Shown in pieces: positions 36,367 through 47,569 of a stretch of 64,000 nt of DNA. Every line of letters begins with the position of its first letter. The stretch's first letter is position 1. Source of the DNA: Pararge aegeria (lineage: Eukaryota; Arthropoda; Insecta; Lepidoptera; Nymphalidae); NCBI RefSeq assembly GCF_905163445.1, contig NC_053194.1:10706921-10770920 (forward strand). The letters run 5' to 3'. The position numbers and the translations under genes are program-made. A model generated the notes under the pieces. The model saw only the letters and a program-made list of their open reading frames with translations. It was not told the DNA's origin and did not search any database.

Positions 36367-36459
36367 TTTGTTTACTCTAGAACATCATGTGATTGTTAGT
36401 ACCAAAGCATAACCGGAGGTTAAGTCAGTAAGGTTAGGTCAGTTGATTGTGACAACATA

Positions 36460-36530
36460 TTATTATCATCATCATGATAACAGCCCAATACCGGCCCACT
36501 ACAGGGCACGCAACTTGTCTTCTTGGTTTT
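36460..36530 (-). mobile_element. SINE-B tail fragment
   Basis: 'tatcatcatcatgataacag' then 'cccaataccggcccactaca' and 'gggcacg' is the reverse complement of the SINE-B 3' end (CCGTGCTCTGTAGTGGGCC..., then GATGATGAT). The rest of the element is missing. Confidence 0.65.
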
Positions 36531-38197
36531 AATGTAAACGATAAATGATTGTCTGTTAGTAAAATAGTATATTAGCATAGTATAAAAGATATACAATCGT
36601 TCAATCCTTCGATCTACTGGCAAATGCTGTAATCGTCAATAATCTTCGAGATAGTATATATGTAGGCTATGTACGACCCTTTTTACTAAAGCCAGTAAGG
36701 GAACTTTCTCCGCCCGCACCACCCGCACAGATAGATAGATAGAGCTTTGTTAACATAATACATACGTTTACATAGATGCCCTTCAAATATCAATTACGAA
36801 GTCACAGCGTATTGTCATTAGCTTGTGTGCAATGATTAAAAAACCATTGATTGCAATGAAATAAAAATAAAACATAATAAATTAAAAAACAGATTGCACA
36901 GGTTTCCCTGGCTTTCATCGGATCTATATGTGACGAAGTAATATTAGTTATACCTATGTACAGATAATATTTACAAAGAGAAGGAAACTTTTTATCATAT
37001 TACATAAAACAGTTTTTGTAAAATCAACTTTCAAGACTATTCATAACAAATGCAGGCTGAGCTTAGTTATAAAGCTTCCGCGCACAATTCTCGCAAAATA
37101 AATGTTGTTTCATCTTATTTTTTTAGTATTGAGGTTACAGTGTGACCGATTTATATCCCTTGCATTTTATTTTTTCACGTTTACGGTTGTACTGTTATAT
37201 TCGACCTTTTATCTACAAAATGAGTTTTAAAAGACGGGTTGATTTCTACATTATTTATTTGGGCTTGATAGTGGACAAATTTACAAGTAAAATAGACTCG
37301 TTTTTGTTTTAAAGCTACGTGCTTTGAGCATCAGAATTCTATTTCATTCATTGTAATTTCGTACTTCTTCAAGTACCAAATAACAAAAATTCCTTTAAGG
37401 CAACCCTTAAAACACCTACTTGTTAATTAATTGAGACTAATATTAGTTTTTCTTAATAAAAAAACTGTAATTATCAAAATAAAAATATATAAAAATTTGC
37501 TCCAAAATTTTTTAACCTGTTGTGTATTGCGTTTTATTAAGTAAAGCTAAAAATAGTAGCATATAAAAGTATAATAAAGTAATTATTTTGTCAGTTATTG
37601 AAAGATATCTACTTCACGATTCGTTAAGCATTAATCCGTTTAGATAGGCATTTAACTAGCAGTTTTTATTTTCGCATGGAAATGCTGTCGTATGTTCATT
37701 ATGATTTATTTGAGGAATTTCTGTTTATTTTTTATGATACTTGCGTTTTTATATATTTTTTCATAACCAACCACATTATGCCGCAATAATTCATATTTAA
37801 TATTGAATTCGAACTTTATTTACAGCAACGCCGCTTTTTATAGCCGTTCATTAGCGCTTCAAATTTAATATTTAATAAATTATATCGAAATACACTTTTA
37901 AACTTTTATTAAAAATGTTGTTTATATGATCAAAAGGAAACAACGGTCGCTCATGGAATTAAATATATTATGCCCTCGATCGTAAAATATAGGATTTATA
38001 GGCGTCCTTTAGAGTTACCGTGGCTCGGTTTTATGAGTTCACGGGGCGTTTGCTCAGTACTGCGTGGTCGTGCACGCATTCCAGATAACGATACGCTTCC
38101 GTTGTCACAGGGCTTCAGTCATTTTAATAATGGATAATTTTATACCTATTTAATACGAGGGATGGCTGTCATGCGAATAATGGTCGGGTATGTACCT
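36531..38197. other. No gene seen
   Basis: AT-rich, with a short GATA run at 36730-36742. Nothing else recognised. Confidence 0.5.
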
Positions 38198-38339
38198 ATT
38201 AATAATACCTAAAATTATAAATAACTATATACTATTTACTGGCCCAGGTGGCGATGTGTGTATTGTCGTAGTATATTTATTTATTTATTTATTTTATTAA
38301 TAATACCTAAAATTATAAATAAATATATACTATTTACTG
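38198..38339 (+). repeat. 44-bp direct duplication around SINE-A tail
   Basis: The segment 38198-38241 (starts attaataatacctaa, ends tatttactg) recurs at 38296-38339 with one substitution (c to a). Between them, 38242-38295, lies only the last part of a SINE-A: 'ggcgatgtgtgtattgtcgt' and its (TTTA)n tail. The 44-bp repeats are far longer than the usual target duplication of a LINE-mobilised insertion. Confidence 0.85.
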
Positions 38340-38347
38340 ATATTTTG

Positions 38348-38602
38348 ACGGCCGATTGGCGCAGTGGGCAGCGACCCTGCATTCTGAGTCAAGGCCGTGG
38401 GTTCGATTCCCACAACTGGAAAATGTTTGTGTGATGAGCATGAATGTTTTTCAGTGTCTGGGTGTTTATTTGTATATTATAAGTATTTATGTATATTATT
38501 CATAAAAATAATCATCAGTCATCTCAGTACCTATAACACAAGCTACGCTTACTTTGGGGCTAGATGGCGATGTGTGTATTGTCGTAGTATATTTATTTAT
38601 TA
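38348..38602 (+). mobile_element. SINE-A, full length, well preserved
   Basis: Head 'ggccgattggcgcagtgggc' (A box), B box 'gggttcgattccc' at 38399-38411, body 'gcatgaatgtttttcagtgt' and 'ctacgcttactttggggcta', tail (TTTA)n. It begins nine bases after the second 44-bp repeat. The intact boxes suggest one of the younger copies in the window. Confidence 0.92.
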
Positions 38603-38644
38603 ATTGCATATAACTACTTATAAAAAAAAAACAAAAATACAAAC

Positions 38645-38770
38645 CCGTCTTCCAATCCGCACTGGCCCCGCGCGGCGTGGTAGACTACAGCCTAAACGCC
38701 TTCTCCTTTTCGGAAACCCGTGCTCTTTAGTGGGTCGGTAATGGGTTGATTAAATGATGATGATGATGGT
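38645..38770 (+). mobile_element. SINE-B 3' part
   Basis: 'ccaatccgcactggccccgc' then 'gcggcgtggtagactacagc', 'ctaaacgccttctccttttc', 'cccgtgctctttagtgggtc' and a GATGATGATGATG tail. The head and first half are absent. Confidence 0.8.
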
Positions 38771-39304
38771 ACCTGCAAAAATTTGTTTACTTATACAGAA
38801 ATTTGAAAATGAAATTATAAAAATGAGAAATGTTATTCGTCCAACCTGGTAGTATGGAATTTGAGCTCTTTAAGATTGTTGCTATGTGCATAGGAATTGG
38901 CGCCTCGTCTTATGGTCGGCAAGCAAAGTTTATTGTCATTTGTCACACAGTTTCACACAAAAGAATATCCCCATAAGACCGGAACGACGGATATCGGAAG
39001 TTTGCGCGCGCATATGTACGAGTATTTCGCATCTAGCGTGTGCGACCATGAAGTAAACAGTAACACTTTAACGTTTTAATTGAAAATGTGTACGATATCT
39101 CCGTTTTCGTGCGGGTTTTTAAATGCACGTGTGAACGCACAGTGTACACAAAAACGGCCACCGTGACTAACAGTTTAACGTGTTTGTTCTCTCAACAAGT
39201 ACGCGTGAAATTGTGATTATGAACACAATTAAAAGAGTTTTCAATCTTCCATGGCGCTTGTGATTACTACCCGATCATCGTTTAATGGATTATTTATATT
39301 GTCA
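38771..39304. other. No gene seen; GC-richer middle
   Basis: A 60-codon open frame at 38897-39079 has no recognisable features. The part around 38985-39180 is richer in CG than its surroundings. Confidence 0.45.
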
Positions 39305-39586
39305 TTTTTTTCCATTCCACTACAAGTTAGCCCTTTGCTGCAATCTCACCTGATGGTATGTGATAATTAACCTGTTAGGGCTAAGGCAGTTATATTAAAG
39401 CCTTTAGCGATTTCTACACGACATCGTACTGGAATGCAAAATCGCATAGCACGTCATCGGCACGTCTTTGTCGGTAGGGTTGTATAAATAAAAAAAAAAC
39501 AAATAAAATAAAAAAAATCCCAAATGGCTTCTTCCGGTATTCGAACCCGGAATCTCCAGCTTAAAACCACTGCGCCATGGAGGTCG
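39305..39586 (-). mobile_element. SINE-C copy with internal A-rich gap
   Basis: Minus-strand SINE-C: the 3' end is at the left ('ccactacaagttagcccttt'). The head is at the right, with B box 'gtattcgaacccg' in complement and 'ctgcgccatggaggtcg' at the 5' end. The expected 'tggctagttaccaccc' block is replaced by an A-rich stretch at about 39486-39515, a private deletion or replacement. Confidence 0.85.
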
Positions 39587-40554
39587 TCTAAAACATAAAC
39601 TTCAACACGCAATATAAAATCTTAAATTGATTTTGAGCCACTAATGATACGTAATCAAAGTTTCGATGAGTCGAAACTAAATTTTAGTTTAAATTGAAAA
39701 TCTGTTGTCGTCATCTGTTCGTTCTGCTCGTAATTTACTACTATGTTATTAGTTATATTAATGTCAATATTTAAAGTTGAGTAGGAACTTCTGATCACAT
39801 TTCATGTGATAGTTCCACTAAATGATTGTCATCAAAGACCCGGATCACAAAAGCGGTTACGAAATAGTGATATACGGTTTACGAGGTTTATTGAACCTTT
39901 GTTACATGTATTCTGAACTATAAACTGGTTTAACACGCAGTGTTAAGTGTTATAAAAATTTATTCCTTTGTATCTACGCTATTAACAGTCCAATCGCGTT
40001 GATTAACATAAAAATGAAATTAAAAATATCAAACACTTAATGTATGTAAGTGTAAAAGTCACATACCTCTAAGTATTTTTTTACCGTATGTACAGCAAGG
40101 ATATATTTATAATTTTACCTACCATAAGTTCTCAGCTTTATGATTGTTTATTGACAACGGTCAGATATTACGAGTGTAATATAAACATGGTTATTGTTTT
40201 GAGATCATTAACGTCGGGATAGAATGCTGTGGCCGGTATTCTGGTCGATTCGCCGCGGTTTTTGTGCGCCGGCGCATAGTCGCTTACTAACATAACATAA
40301 TAGCCGCCGTTGGGTTAGGTCATGTTAGCAAATAAGCCTTTTTGAATAACAAAAAACCCGTGCTATGAAATTGGAACGACCGTCAAATTACCTTCGAAAG
40401 TTTGATACAAAAAAGCGAGATAGTTATTTCTTTTGATTACTATTTCGTAACCGTTGCTAAATATACTATGAAATGAACTCTATTATTTTTCTATGTCATA
40501 TCATGCATTGCTAATTTGGATTGAATTTTTTTTTCGAGAATTACTTTGTTATGC
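39587..40554. other. No gene seen
   Basis: AT-rich. A CG-rich patch at about 40225-40320 is not part of a recognised repeat. Confidence 0.45.
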
Positions 40555-40780
40555 ACGGTAAGTGGTAAGTACTTGGCCTCACTTTCGGGGGACCGAGCTA
40601 GATCCACCACGCCACTCGCCTATATACTTATTGAAGTGAAATGCGTTAATTAGCAATTAAATATGAAATACATTAAGGGAGATGGATACCATCCTGAAAC
40701 CTGCATGTCTGAGAATTCACGAGAATGTTCTCAAAGGCGTATACAGTCCAAAAATCTCTGTAGTGGACTAAAGAAGAGTG
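40555..40780 (+). mobile_element. SINE-B copy, diverged
   Basis: 'gacctg...gggggaccgagctagatcc'-type head, then 'aattaaatatgaaatac', 'cctgaaacctgcatgtctga', 'cgagaatgttctcaaaggcg' and 'gtagtggactaaa'. Order and spacing match the copy at 45.4 kb, with many substitutions and an internal deletion before the tail. Confidence 0.65.
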
Positions 40781-41354
40781 GAAAGATATGGGAATATTGT
40801 ATGTGAATATTTTGCTTTGTCTTTGTTTCAGCAATTTTTATAAGGGCAGTCATAAGGTCTAGCAAACTTTCCAAGAATTCTAAAGGCTATTTATTTACTG
40901 TCGGCTGATTATATAGATAGGTAGCGCACATAAGGGCTATCGCAAATGCTCATCAAGTTAAATCGAATGTTAGCCGCTGACTTAGTATGGAATTTGTTGT
41001 AATTTCAGATTTATTATCCACCCACTTTTGCGATAAGCGATTATTTTACGTGTTAAGGATTTTAAATATTATGATTGTTATCTCCACTTACTTACGATTA
41101 CTAAATAGCAAGATATGATAAGTTTTTATATCCCGGTTTATGTGATTAACACGTGATGTGTTTGTGTGATTGTGTAGGTCCGCCATTTTGCATTGAAGTA
41201 GAATGGCGGGCTAAGATAAAATGCCTCTCCGCTATGACTGGATGACTGCGCTCAGTTGTGGGTAAAGGCCAAGGAAAAGATTACTTACTTTCGTTAACTC
41301 AACATTTTGTTGAACCTTCTGGGCAAGCGAACTCAACTTTAGGTTGCATCATTT
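40781..41354. other. No gene seen
   Basis: AT-rich, featureless. Confidence 0.5.
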
Positions 41355-41480
41355 ACTATCATGTTGAGGGATTCTTGCAATTGATAATGATGGGCAAAGT
41401 TGCTGGTGAGAGGCACATCGGTCACAAGATGAAGGCTTGCAACATCAGGAAGTGGGTGCAAATGCCGTTCGGCTGTTCAG
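41355..41480 (+). pseudogene. LINE ORF2 C-terminal remnant
   Basis: The plus-strand frame reads 'FLQLIMMGKVAGERHIGHKM' then 'KACNIRKWVQM'. This resembles the conserved end of LINE reverse transcriptases of the type 'LLxLIMxGKVxGKRxxGRRKxSWLRNIRxWxxM'. The W of SWL is lost and the frame soon stops, so it is a relic. The 75-codon open frame around it is explained by this. Confidence 0.55.
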
Positions 41481-43926
41481 CCTAACGAGAGACAAAGTGG
41501 AATATCTAAATCTGACGTCCAACCTTCACTAGTTTGCTCAGGTCTAGTCTATTATAACACTCTCAACCTCACCTTACCAATCTAACGGTTACAATATACA
41601 ATCAAGCTATTAAAAATACCGAGTACAATAAAATACGACTTCCAGGATAATGCGCTTACATCTCAAATGTCACTTCCCACTATTTCACTTACCTTGGTAA
41701 ATCTGGTATTAATGGTTGATAATTTAATTTGTGTGTCCAACATGGATCTACCAAGTACGAATAATGTGATAGCAAAGAGTAAAAGAAGGCTTTTTAAAAC
41801 ATTTTTGAGTAAAAAATTCATAAGCTTTAGTTTCATAACCGAGTTTATTCAAGTAATTATAGCTAAAAGCGATAATGTTATTTCCATTAAAAAGTTCCTA
41901 GGTGTGTAAATGTCCTTATCACGAACCCTACTGTTTATTCCTCAAGTAAACGCAGCGCTGTCCATCGAACGTGACTCGCGGGCCTTATTATAATTACAGA
42001 TCAGCGATTGTTGTGGCCATAAAATGTATAATTTATAAAAGCAGAACATAGAACAATCCTGGAGAAGCTTGCTACATTTTTTTTTCCGAGGAGTTGCCTC
42101 ACGTAACACATACGTTTTTGCGGGCTAATGGAACAAATTCAATGTAACGGGCCGTAAATGGTTTTTGTTGGTGCAAACGTCACTTCTTTTATGATGGATG
42201 TTATCGATTTAAGTACTGCTATGCTTTATCTGATGCATAGTGACGACTCCGCCGAGCTGTGGTTGGGCGGTCGTTGTTTGACGACAGTTGGATACGTTCT
42301 GCTCAGTTTATGTCATTTCCTCTATCCCATATTGAATTCCGCTGAGCTCGTGCAGTCTGATTCAAATATAATAAATCGACGAGAGATACGTGGACACATT
42401 GTGGATAAATGTAGGTGCATGTTTTATTCAAATGCCGTGTAATAGAGGAAGCCTATTTCATATCATGAGAATTAGTAATTATATCTTTAGTAAAGGTTAT
42501 TTCTAGTATATAATATCCCTTCCTCGTTTATATGATTACCTCACTTGTATACAAGAGAGATATACATTACTATGCCTACTTAGATAGATATACTATACTT
42601 GCTGTTTTTTATGGTGTCTCAGAAAAACGGGTATGATGTACGTGTAATTGTCGGCTTTAGAACTATAGCTAAGCATTTCTTATGCGTTATTATATCAACA
42701 TTTAGTTTCTGATCCTCAGCTTAATTTCCCACGTGTCAATATTCTCTCACATCTTTAATAAGAGAAGCTTCGAGCCTTGACGCTGCTCCAATGCGATTAC
42801 GTTTAAATATTATTTATTATTATCTCATCTTAGTGACTGTTCTATAACCAAGACTGACGTAATGTGTTCTCCAAAGTACAGAGGTGAAACTGGAATGCCA
42901 AAAAAAATAATATTTGTTAGTAGTATAGCTTTTTGTGATAGGGCTCGGCCAGCGAAGTACTACTGCCGTACTTTTGGCGGAAAGTAGCATTATTGCAATG
43001 CTGTGTTCCGATCAGAAGGTTGTGGTTGCTAGTGTTATTACAGACATATGAGACTTAAAAAACCTATGCCTCAGGTTGATGAATATACTGCGGCACGTTG
43101 CAGGACTTGTTCTGCTCATGCCCTGCTCAGTATTACCCTGTTTATGACGGTGACAGCTTTTCACTTTTCAACCACCCAGAGAGTTATCTTCATCATAACT
43201 ACAAAAAAAAATTACATATAATCCAGAATGCCGTGATCCGTAGTTGGACATACGACTAGAAACCTTTCTCTTAGTAGATAGATATTAGAAACACGAAGCA
43301 GGTTTAAAACCTACCTAGGTATACCAGATAGAGTCAAATATATTAAAATCTACTATAGTGTAAAGGTAGTAGTGAATCACATTAATTTTAATATTAAACT
43401 ATGGAAAATACAGCTTTAGCGAAATGTCACGTATCGTGCGGTTTTATTGTGAAGCTGAGAGTTGACTACTGCCATTAAATACTATTGTAATACAATTTTA
43501 CGATCAGATATGTTTTGGTTTTATTGGCTGTTAATTTTAACACATTTGCAACCTACATGCCAAGTATCAAATTATTTTAACGTAAATTTTACATAATGAT
43601 ATCATTTTTCTTCGTCGCGATTTTAAATAATGTAAATATTAGCTCAGATAAAAAGGATTCATTTCTGGTATCGGCTGCCGATTGTCGAATGGAATCAGAT
43701 TTCTTCTTTACGATCCTTAAGCTCGGGGCATAACTGATTCCCTTTCAGTATGCAACGTTGCAATATTTTTTTGCAATTTTTGATGCATCCTAGGTAGCCA
43801 ACCCATTAGCTAAGTTCGGATATCACTTGGTTAATATATAGTTTGCGGGTTAAATATATCGCATACACAAAATCCCATGCAGACACGTACTTCCGCCATG
43901 AAATTGGTATGGCTTTATTAATAAAC
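41481..43926. other. No gene recognised; one small ATG frame
   Basis: A 94-codon frame with an ATG start (42158-42442, plus) lies in a GC-richer stretch, but it has no family features and its length is within chance. The rest is AT-rich. Confidence 0.4.
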
Positions 43927-44146
43927 GTAGCATCCAGTGGCGTGCATAGAAAGTATGCAAAGGGTATGCAGATGATTTAAAATGGAGAAAATCTCCAGTA
44001 CGAGTTATATAAAACTTAAGGATAGGCATTGTAAGAGTTATAAAAAGCCCACACTTAAGTATTTACAGCTCGTACAGGAGATTTTCTTCATTTTAAATCA
44101 TCTGCATACCCTGTGCATACCCTGTATGCACGCTACTGGTAGCATC
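43927..44146. mobile_element. hAT-type MITE with 8-bp target duplication
   Basis: The element itself spans 43935-44138 (204 bp). It is flanked by a perfect 8-bp duplication GTAGCATC at 43927-43934 and 44139-44146, the target-site length typical of the hAT superfamily. It begins CAGTGGCGTGCATA and ends in the complement of CAGTAGCGTGCATA. The left arm is the reverse complement of the right arm, with few mismatches over about 70 bp ('gggtatgcagatgattt' is shared). Similarity continues weakly to the centre, so the element could fold into one long hairpin. No transposase is encoded. The plus-strand open frame over it is spurious. Confidence 0.92.
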
Positions 44147-44199
44147 ATAACGTCGGTATATTTATACAGTGTATTTTTGCGCTCTGAACTAGAATAAAG

Positions 44200-44460
44200 A
44201 CTTGTTTGAATTGATACCTTCTTCCATGTTCTCTGACCGCACCTCACGCCGTAGAAATAAATTCCATCCCCGCCATTTGGATGCCTGGTTTTCTGCTACT
44301 ATTCGTAATAAATTATTTCTACCTGCAAAAACTAGAAAAATCTTCCATCTGATGTGTTCCTTCCAAACCAAAATCTAGGGTTATTAAAAACTAATTCCTT
44401 AAAAGCCGGCAAAGCGTGGGTGTGTCATCCTCGGTGATCACACACAATAAAAAAAAAAAA
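44200..44460 (+). mobile_element. 3' end of a second LINE type
   Basis: 'gggttattaaaaactaattc' and 'cttaaaagccggcaaagcgt', then 'tcctcggtgatca' and a 12-base polyA, match the 3' end typical of a lepidopteran non-LTR element (AAAGCCGGCAACGCACC... then GGTGATC...). The upstream boundary is unclear. 44200-44380 is pyrimidine-rich on the plus strand and may be part of the same insertion. Confidence 0.6.
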
Positions 44461-45447
44461 TTTAGTATGTTCAAGCGGGACAAAATACTGCATAACGGCG
44501 GATTAGTAGACACACATATACAGGACATAATATGAGAAGTAAAGGTAGACTAGGTGTGTATTCATCACAACATATTACAAATCCCAACTCAACGAAACGA
44601 TTATAAGATTTTCGCGGAGGGACCGCAAGCCGTTGCACCACAGAAATTGTAAGTCTCCACGTAAAAGCTTGCTCTAATGCTGAGCAGGTTTTAAGTATTA
44701 CACCTCTTATTTCTTTCAAAGTGATGGACCCTTCTTTCTCTTTTCCCTCTCTGCCGTTAGTGGTTTTAGTGTAAAGGGGTTGAATCTAAGGGGTTTCAAT
44801 AAATATAACCAAATTTCATGTGTTTATGTTACATAGATAGAGTTATTCAGAAGGCAAAAGTGGCTCTAAATGGTTCGTGTAATATTACACACGGTAGGTG
44901 TGTCGTCAGTTCCTTATTCTTGGATGTTTTGTTTGCCTGGGATAAAACTTATGTTACGCTCCGTCATTTCTACTAACTGGTTGCTTAGTTAATGCGTAAA
45001 GGAAGGGCAAAAGAAACAAACAAATAAAAAACTGGTAAAAAAATTGGTATAGATTTTTAGAACGACAAACGCTTTAATATGGTAGTAAGTCCCCTGCTCC
45101 TGAGCCTATCTCCGTATTTTGTTGGTCAGAACCATAGAAATGTTAGACAAGTATAGAAAATAATTGTCGCCGAACGACGGCGCCCAGCGGCTGTACAACT
45201 ACGGGTACGCGCACGCGCTGGGAGTCATACATTTATGTTTTTCACTACTGCATATACTAGTTGTTTTAGTGCGTAAGGGGCAACGTAGTTCAAAAATTAC
45301 AATAAAGTCGTAAACTGTTAAAAATGTTTTGTTACTACTTATGTGACGATGACATAAAATTCCTTTTTATTAAGATTCTATACGTGTCGAAAATCCTTGT
45401 ATCTTATTCAAATTCTAGCCTATTAGGTTAGGTCTCAAGGTAGGAAG
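44461..45447. other. No gene seen
   Basis: No recognisable gene or repeat. A 14-bp palindrome, gtgtaatattacac, lies at about 44877-44890. Confidence 0.45.
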
Positions 45448-45737
45448 CGGTGATAGTTCATTGGGTAATGATTTGGTTGTCTTTGCGGGGGGGGACCGAG
45501 TTCGATCTTTTCAGAGTTATGTGCGTTTTAATTCAAGGAATTAAATATCACATGCTTTAACGGTGAGGAAACTTGCATTCCTAAGAGTTCTCTATAATGT
45601 TCTCAAGTACGTGTGAAGTCTACAAATCCGAACCTAGCCAGCATAGGCTACGATACGCCTACGGCCTAAACCCTTTTCATTCAGAGGGAGTCTCATGACC
45701 TGTAGTGGGCTAATAATTGGTTTATGATGATGACTCG
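45448..45737 (+). mobile_element. SINE-B, full length
   Basis: Head with A-box-like 'gatagttcattgggtaatg' and B box 'gagttcgatct' (about 45499). The body has 'agttatgtgcgttttaattc', 'aattaaatatcacatgcttt', 'ttctctataatgttctcaag' and 'tgtgaagtctacaaatccg', then 'tgacctgtagtgggcta' and a GATGATGA tail. An unusual run of eight or nine G lies just before the B box. Confidence 0.88.
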
Positions 45738-46023
45738 TAGGTCAAACTTCGAACTTCTAAAGATACTCAAATTACCTGGTAAAGGGAGCAACCGCCTAAA
45801 TGTGAGAAATTCGAGTTGCAATTTGTAGTCCATTGTACGAGAACAAAAGCGTGTGATGCTTTAATAACAGGTGAATCGTTTCCAAACTTTAGGGAACATT
45901 CTACGGGATTCAAACGTGACCGGTTTTATTTCACGCTATTTTAGAATCGGATCGCGTCCATTTTTGGTAATAGTGGGTAAAATGAGGGTCAATGTGTTTT
46001 TATCTTATTCATTTATATTATGA

Positions 46024-46112
46024 ACTAGCTTTCGCCAATGTCTTTGTCCCCTTTTGTTTCGGCTGAAACCAAAAATCTCGCTTTACTTAGCTTTTTTCTC
46101 CCGGGATAAAAA
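46024..46112 (-). mobile_element. Helitron-like fragment
   Basis: 'actagctttcgccaatgtct' followed by 'ttgtccccttttgtttcgg' and 'cccgggataaaaaaggttat' is the 3' end and adjoining body of the Helitron-like family in reverse. It is cut off on the right, where T-rich sequence and the SINE-A copy begin. Confidence 0.5.
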
Positions 46113-46130
46113 AGGTTATGTTTTTTTTTT

Positions 46131-46935
46131 TAAATAAATAAATATACTACGATGATACACACATCGCCACCTAGTATCGCCCCAAAGTTAGCGTATCTTT
46201 TGATATGGTTACTACCATGACTGATGAATATTTGTATAAATACTATACATAAGTTATTATTATTACAGTTATTCGGAGTTCTTTACAGTAAAAGCGGCAA
46301 CGCTGTGGAATGCACTCCCTCATGACATTCGACGCTCTAAATCCCTTGCGATTTTTAAAAGTCGTGTAAGGAGGCACTATTTGTCACTATAAACATGTTA
46401 ATATTATTTGTATATGTATATGTATTTATGCATATATATTAATATATATTATATTTATATAAATATTTATATAAATATTTATACATTTATTTTAATTATT
46501 TTATATTTCTTATTAAATATAATTTTTATTAATACATAACTATAACATACATATTACATATTACATTTATTATTTTATATATATATTATTACATTTATTA
46601 TTTTATTTAATTATTTATGTTTATTATTTTTTTTATATAGAATTGCGATTTCTCTTCTCTCATTGCCTTATTCCAATAGTTAAGGTAGCCTGGAAGAGAT
46701 CACATTTAGTGATAAGGCCGCCTTTTGCATGTTATTTATGTTAATGTAAGTGTTCCTGTGTGTATTATGTAATAAAGTTGTCTAAATAAAATAAATAAAT
46801 GAATAGCAATATACACACAGACACTGAAATCATTCATAATAATCACACAAACATTTTTCAGTAGTGGGAATCTAATCCACGGCCTTGGACTCAGAAATCA
46901 GGGTCGCTGCAAACTGCGCCAATCCGCCGTCGTTT
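46131..46935 (-). mobile_element. SINE-A split by LINE insertion
   Basis: The SINE 3' half lies at 46131-46258 ('tactacgatgatacacacat', then 'cgccacctagtatcgcccca'). Its 5' half lies at 46801-46935 ('cacacagacactgaaatcat' ... 'gggtcgctgcaaactgcgcc'). About 540 bp of LINE sequence separates them. Joined, the halves follow the order of the intact copies at 38.3 and 63.1 kb. Confidence 0.88.
46262..46800 (+). mobile_element. 5'-truncated Jockey/CR1-like LINE in SINE-A
   Basis: The first 130 bases translate to 'FTVKAATLWNALPHDIRRSK' and 'SLAIFKSRVRRHYLSL' before a stop at about 46390. This is the conserved last stretch of ORF2 in this LINE group (compare 'VRAVELWNALP' in the copy at 48.5 kb). 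An extremely AT-rich 3' UTR (46395-46640) follows, then 'agcctggaagagatcacatt' and 'ataaggccgccttttg', and an (AAATA)n tail at about 46785-46800. The ORF2 tail carries no stop before its natural end, so this may be one of the younger copies. Confidence 0.85.
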
Positions 46936-47341
46936 GCCTCCAGGATGTTAGATATGAAATGTAAGGATATAAAAATAGAAGTGGTTGGTGTTATTACAAC
47001 TTCTTATACATAATTATCCCATACAAACTTTAATCCACAGTTTCTATACTATAACCTAAAGTGATTAAACGGGGGTTGAAAGATTTTAAGTTTTATTCGG
47101 TAAATAACAAATAAAAAAACTATTTTTAAATTAAGCTTTTTTTTTAAATAAATTTAAAATCATCCGCCTGTATTTAAAAAATAACTTATCAGTTTAAAGT
47201 TATCAGAATCCATCCTGTCTATGTCTATTACCCAGTGCTGTTTGTTGTATTGTGAAAGAAGAAAGTCAAGGGCAACTGCTAGTAGTAGATAAGAATACAT
47301 TGGCAGATATTTCCTTATTGTCTTAAATTCAACATTGAGTT
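46936..47341. other. No gene seen
   Basis: AT-rich, featureless. Confidence 0.5.
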
Positions 47342-47395
47342 GCTATCCTCGCTTATCATCGCATTTTTGCTATCCTCGCTTATCGTCGCATTTTT
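47342..47395 (+). repeat. 27-bp tandem duplication
   Basis: 47342-47368 (gctatcctcgcttatc...attttt) is repeated at 47369-47395 with one A-to-G difference. Confidence 0.9.
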
Positions 47396-47569
47396 CAGAG
47401 ATAACGATTATGACATAAACAAGAAAGCACAGATAAGATTTAGTTTTTGAATATACAAAATTTAACATTCTCTTGATGTTGTTATTATGATAACTTTTGA
47501 TGAGTCATGTTATATGCAAATGACTCACTTCACTTAATTTATCATGTAAATATAAAAAATCTGCTAATA

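Noticed and set aside
38350..38420. tRNA gene-like segment
   Set aside because: Head of SINE-A, present in the same form in other copies (28.2, 57.8, 63.3 kb).
43982..44197. 71-codon plus-strand ATG frame
   Set aside because: Contained almost entirely within the hAT MITE, whose two arms explain the sequence.
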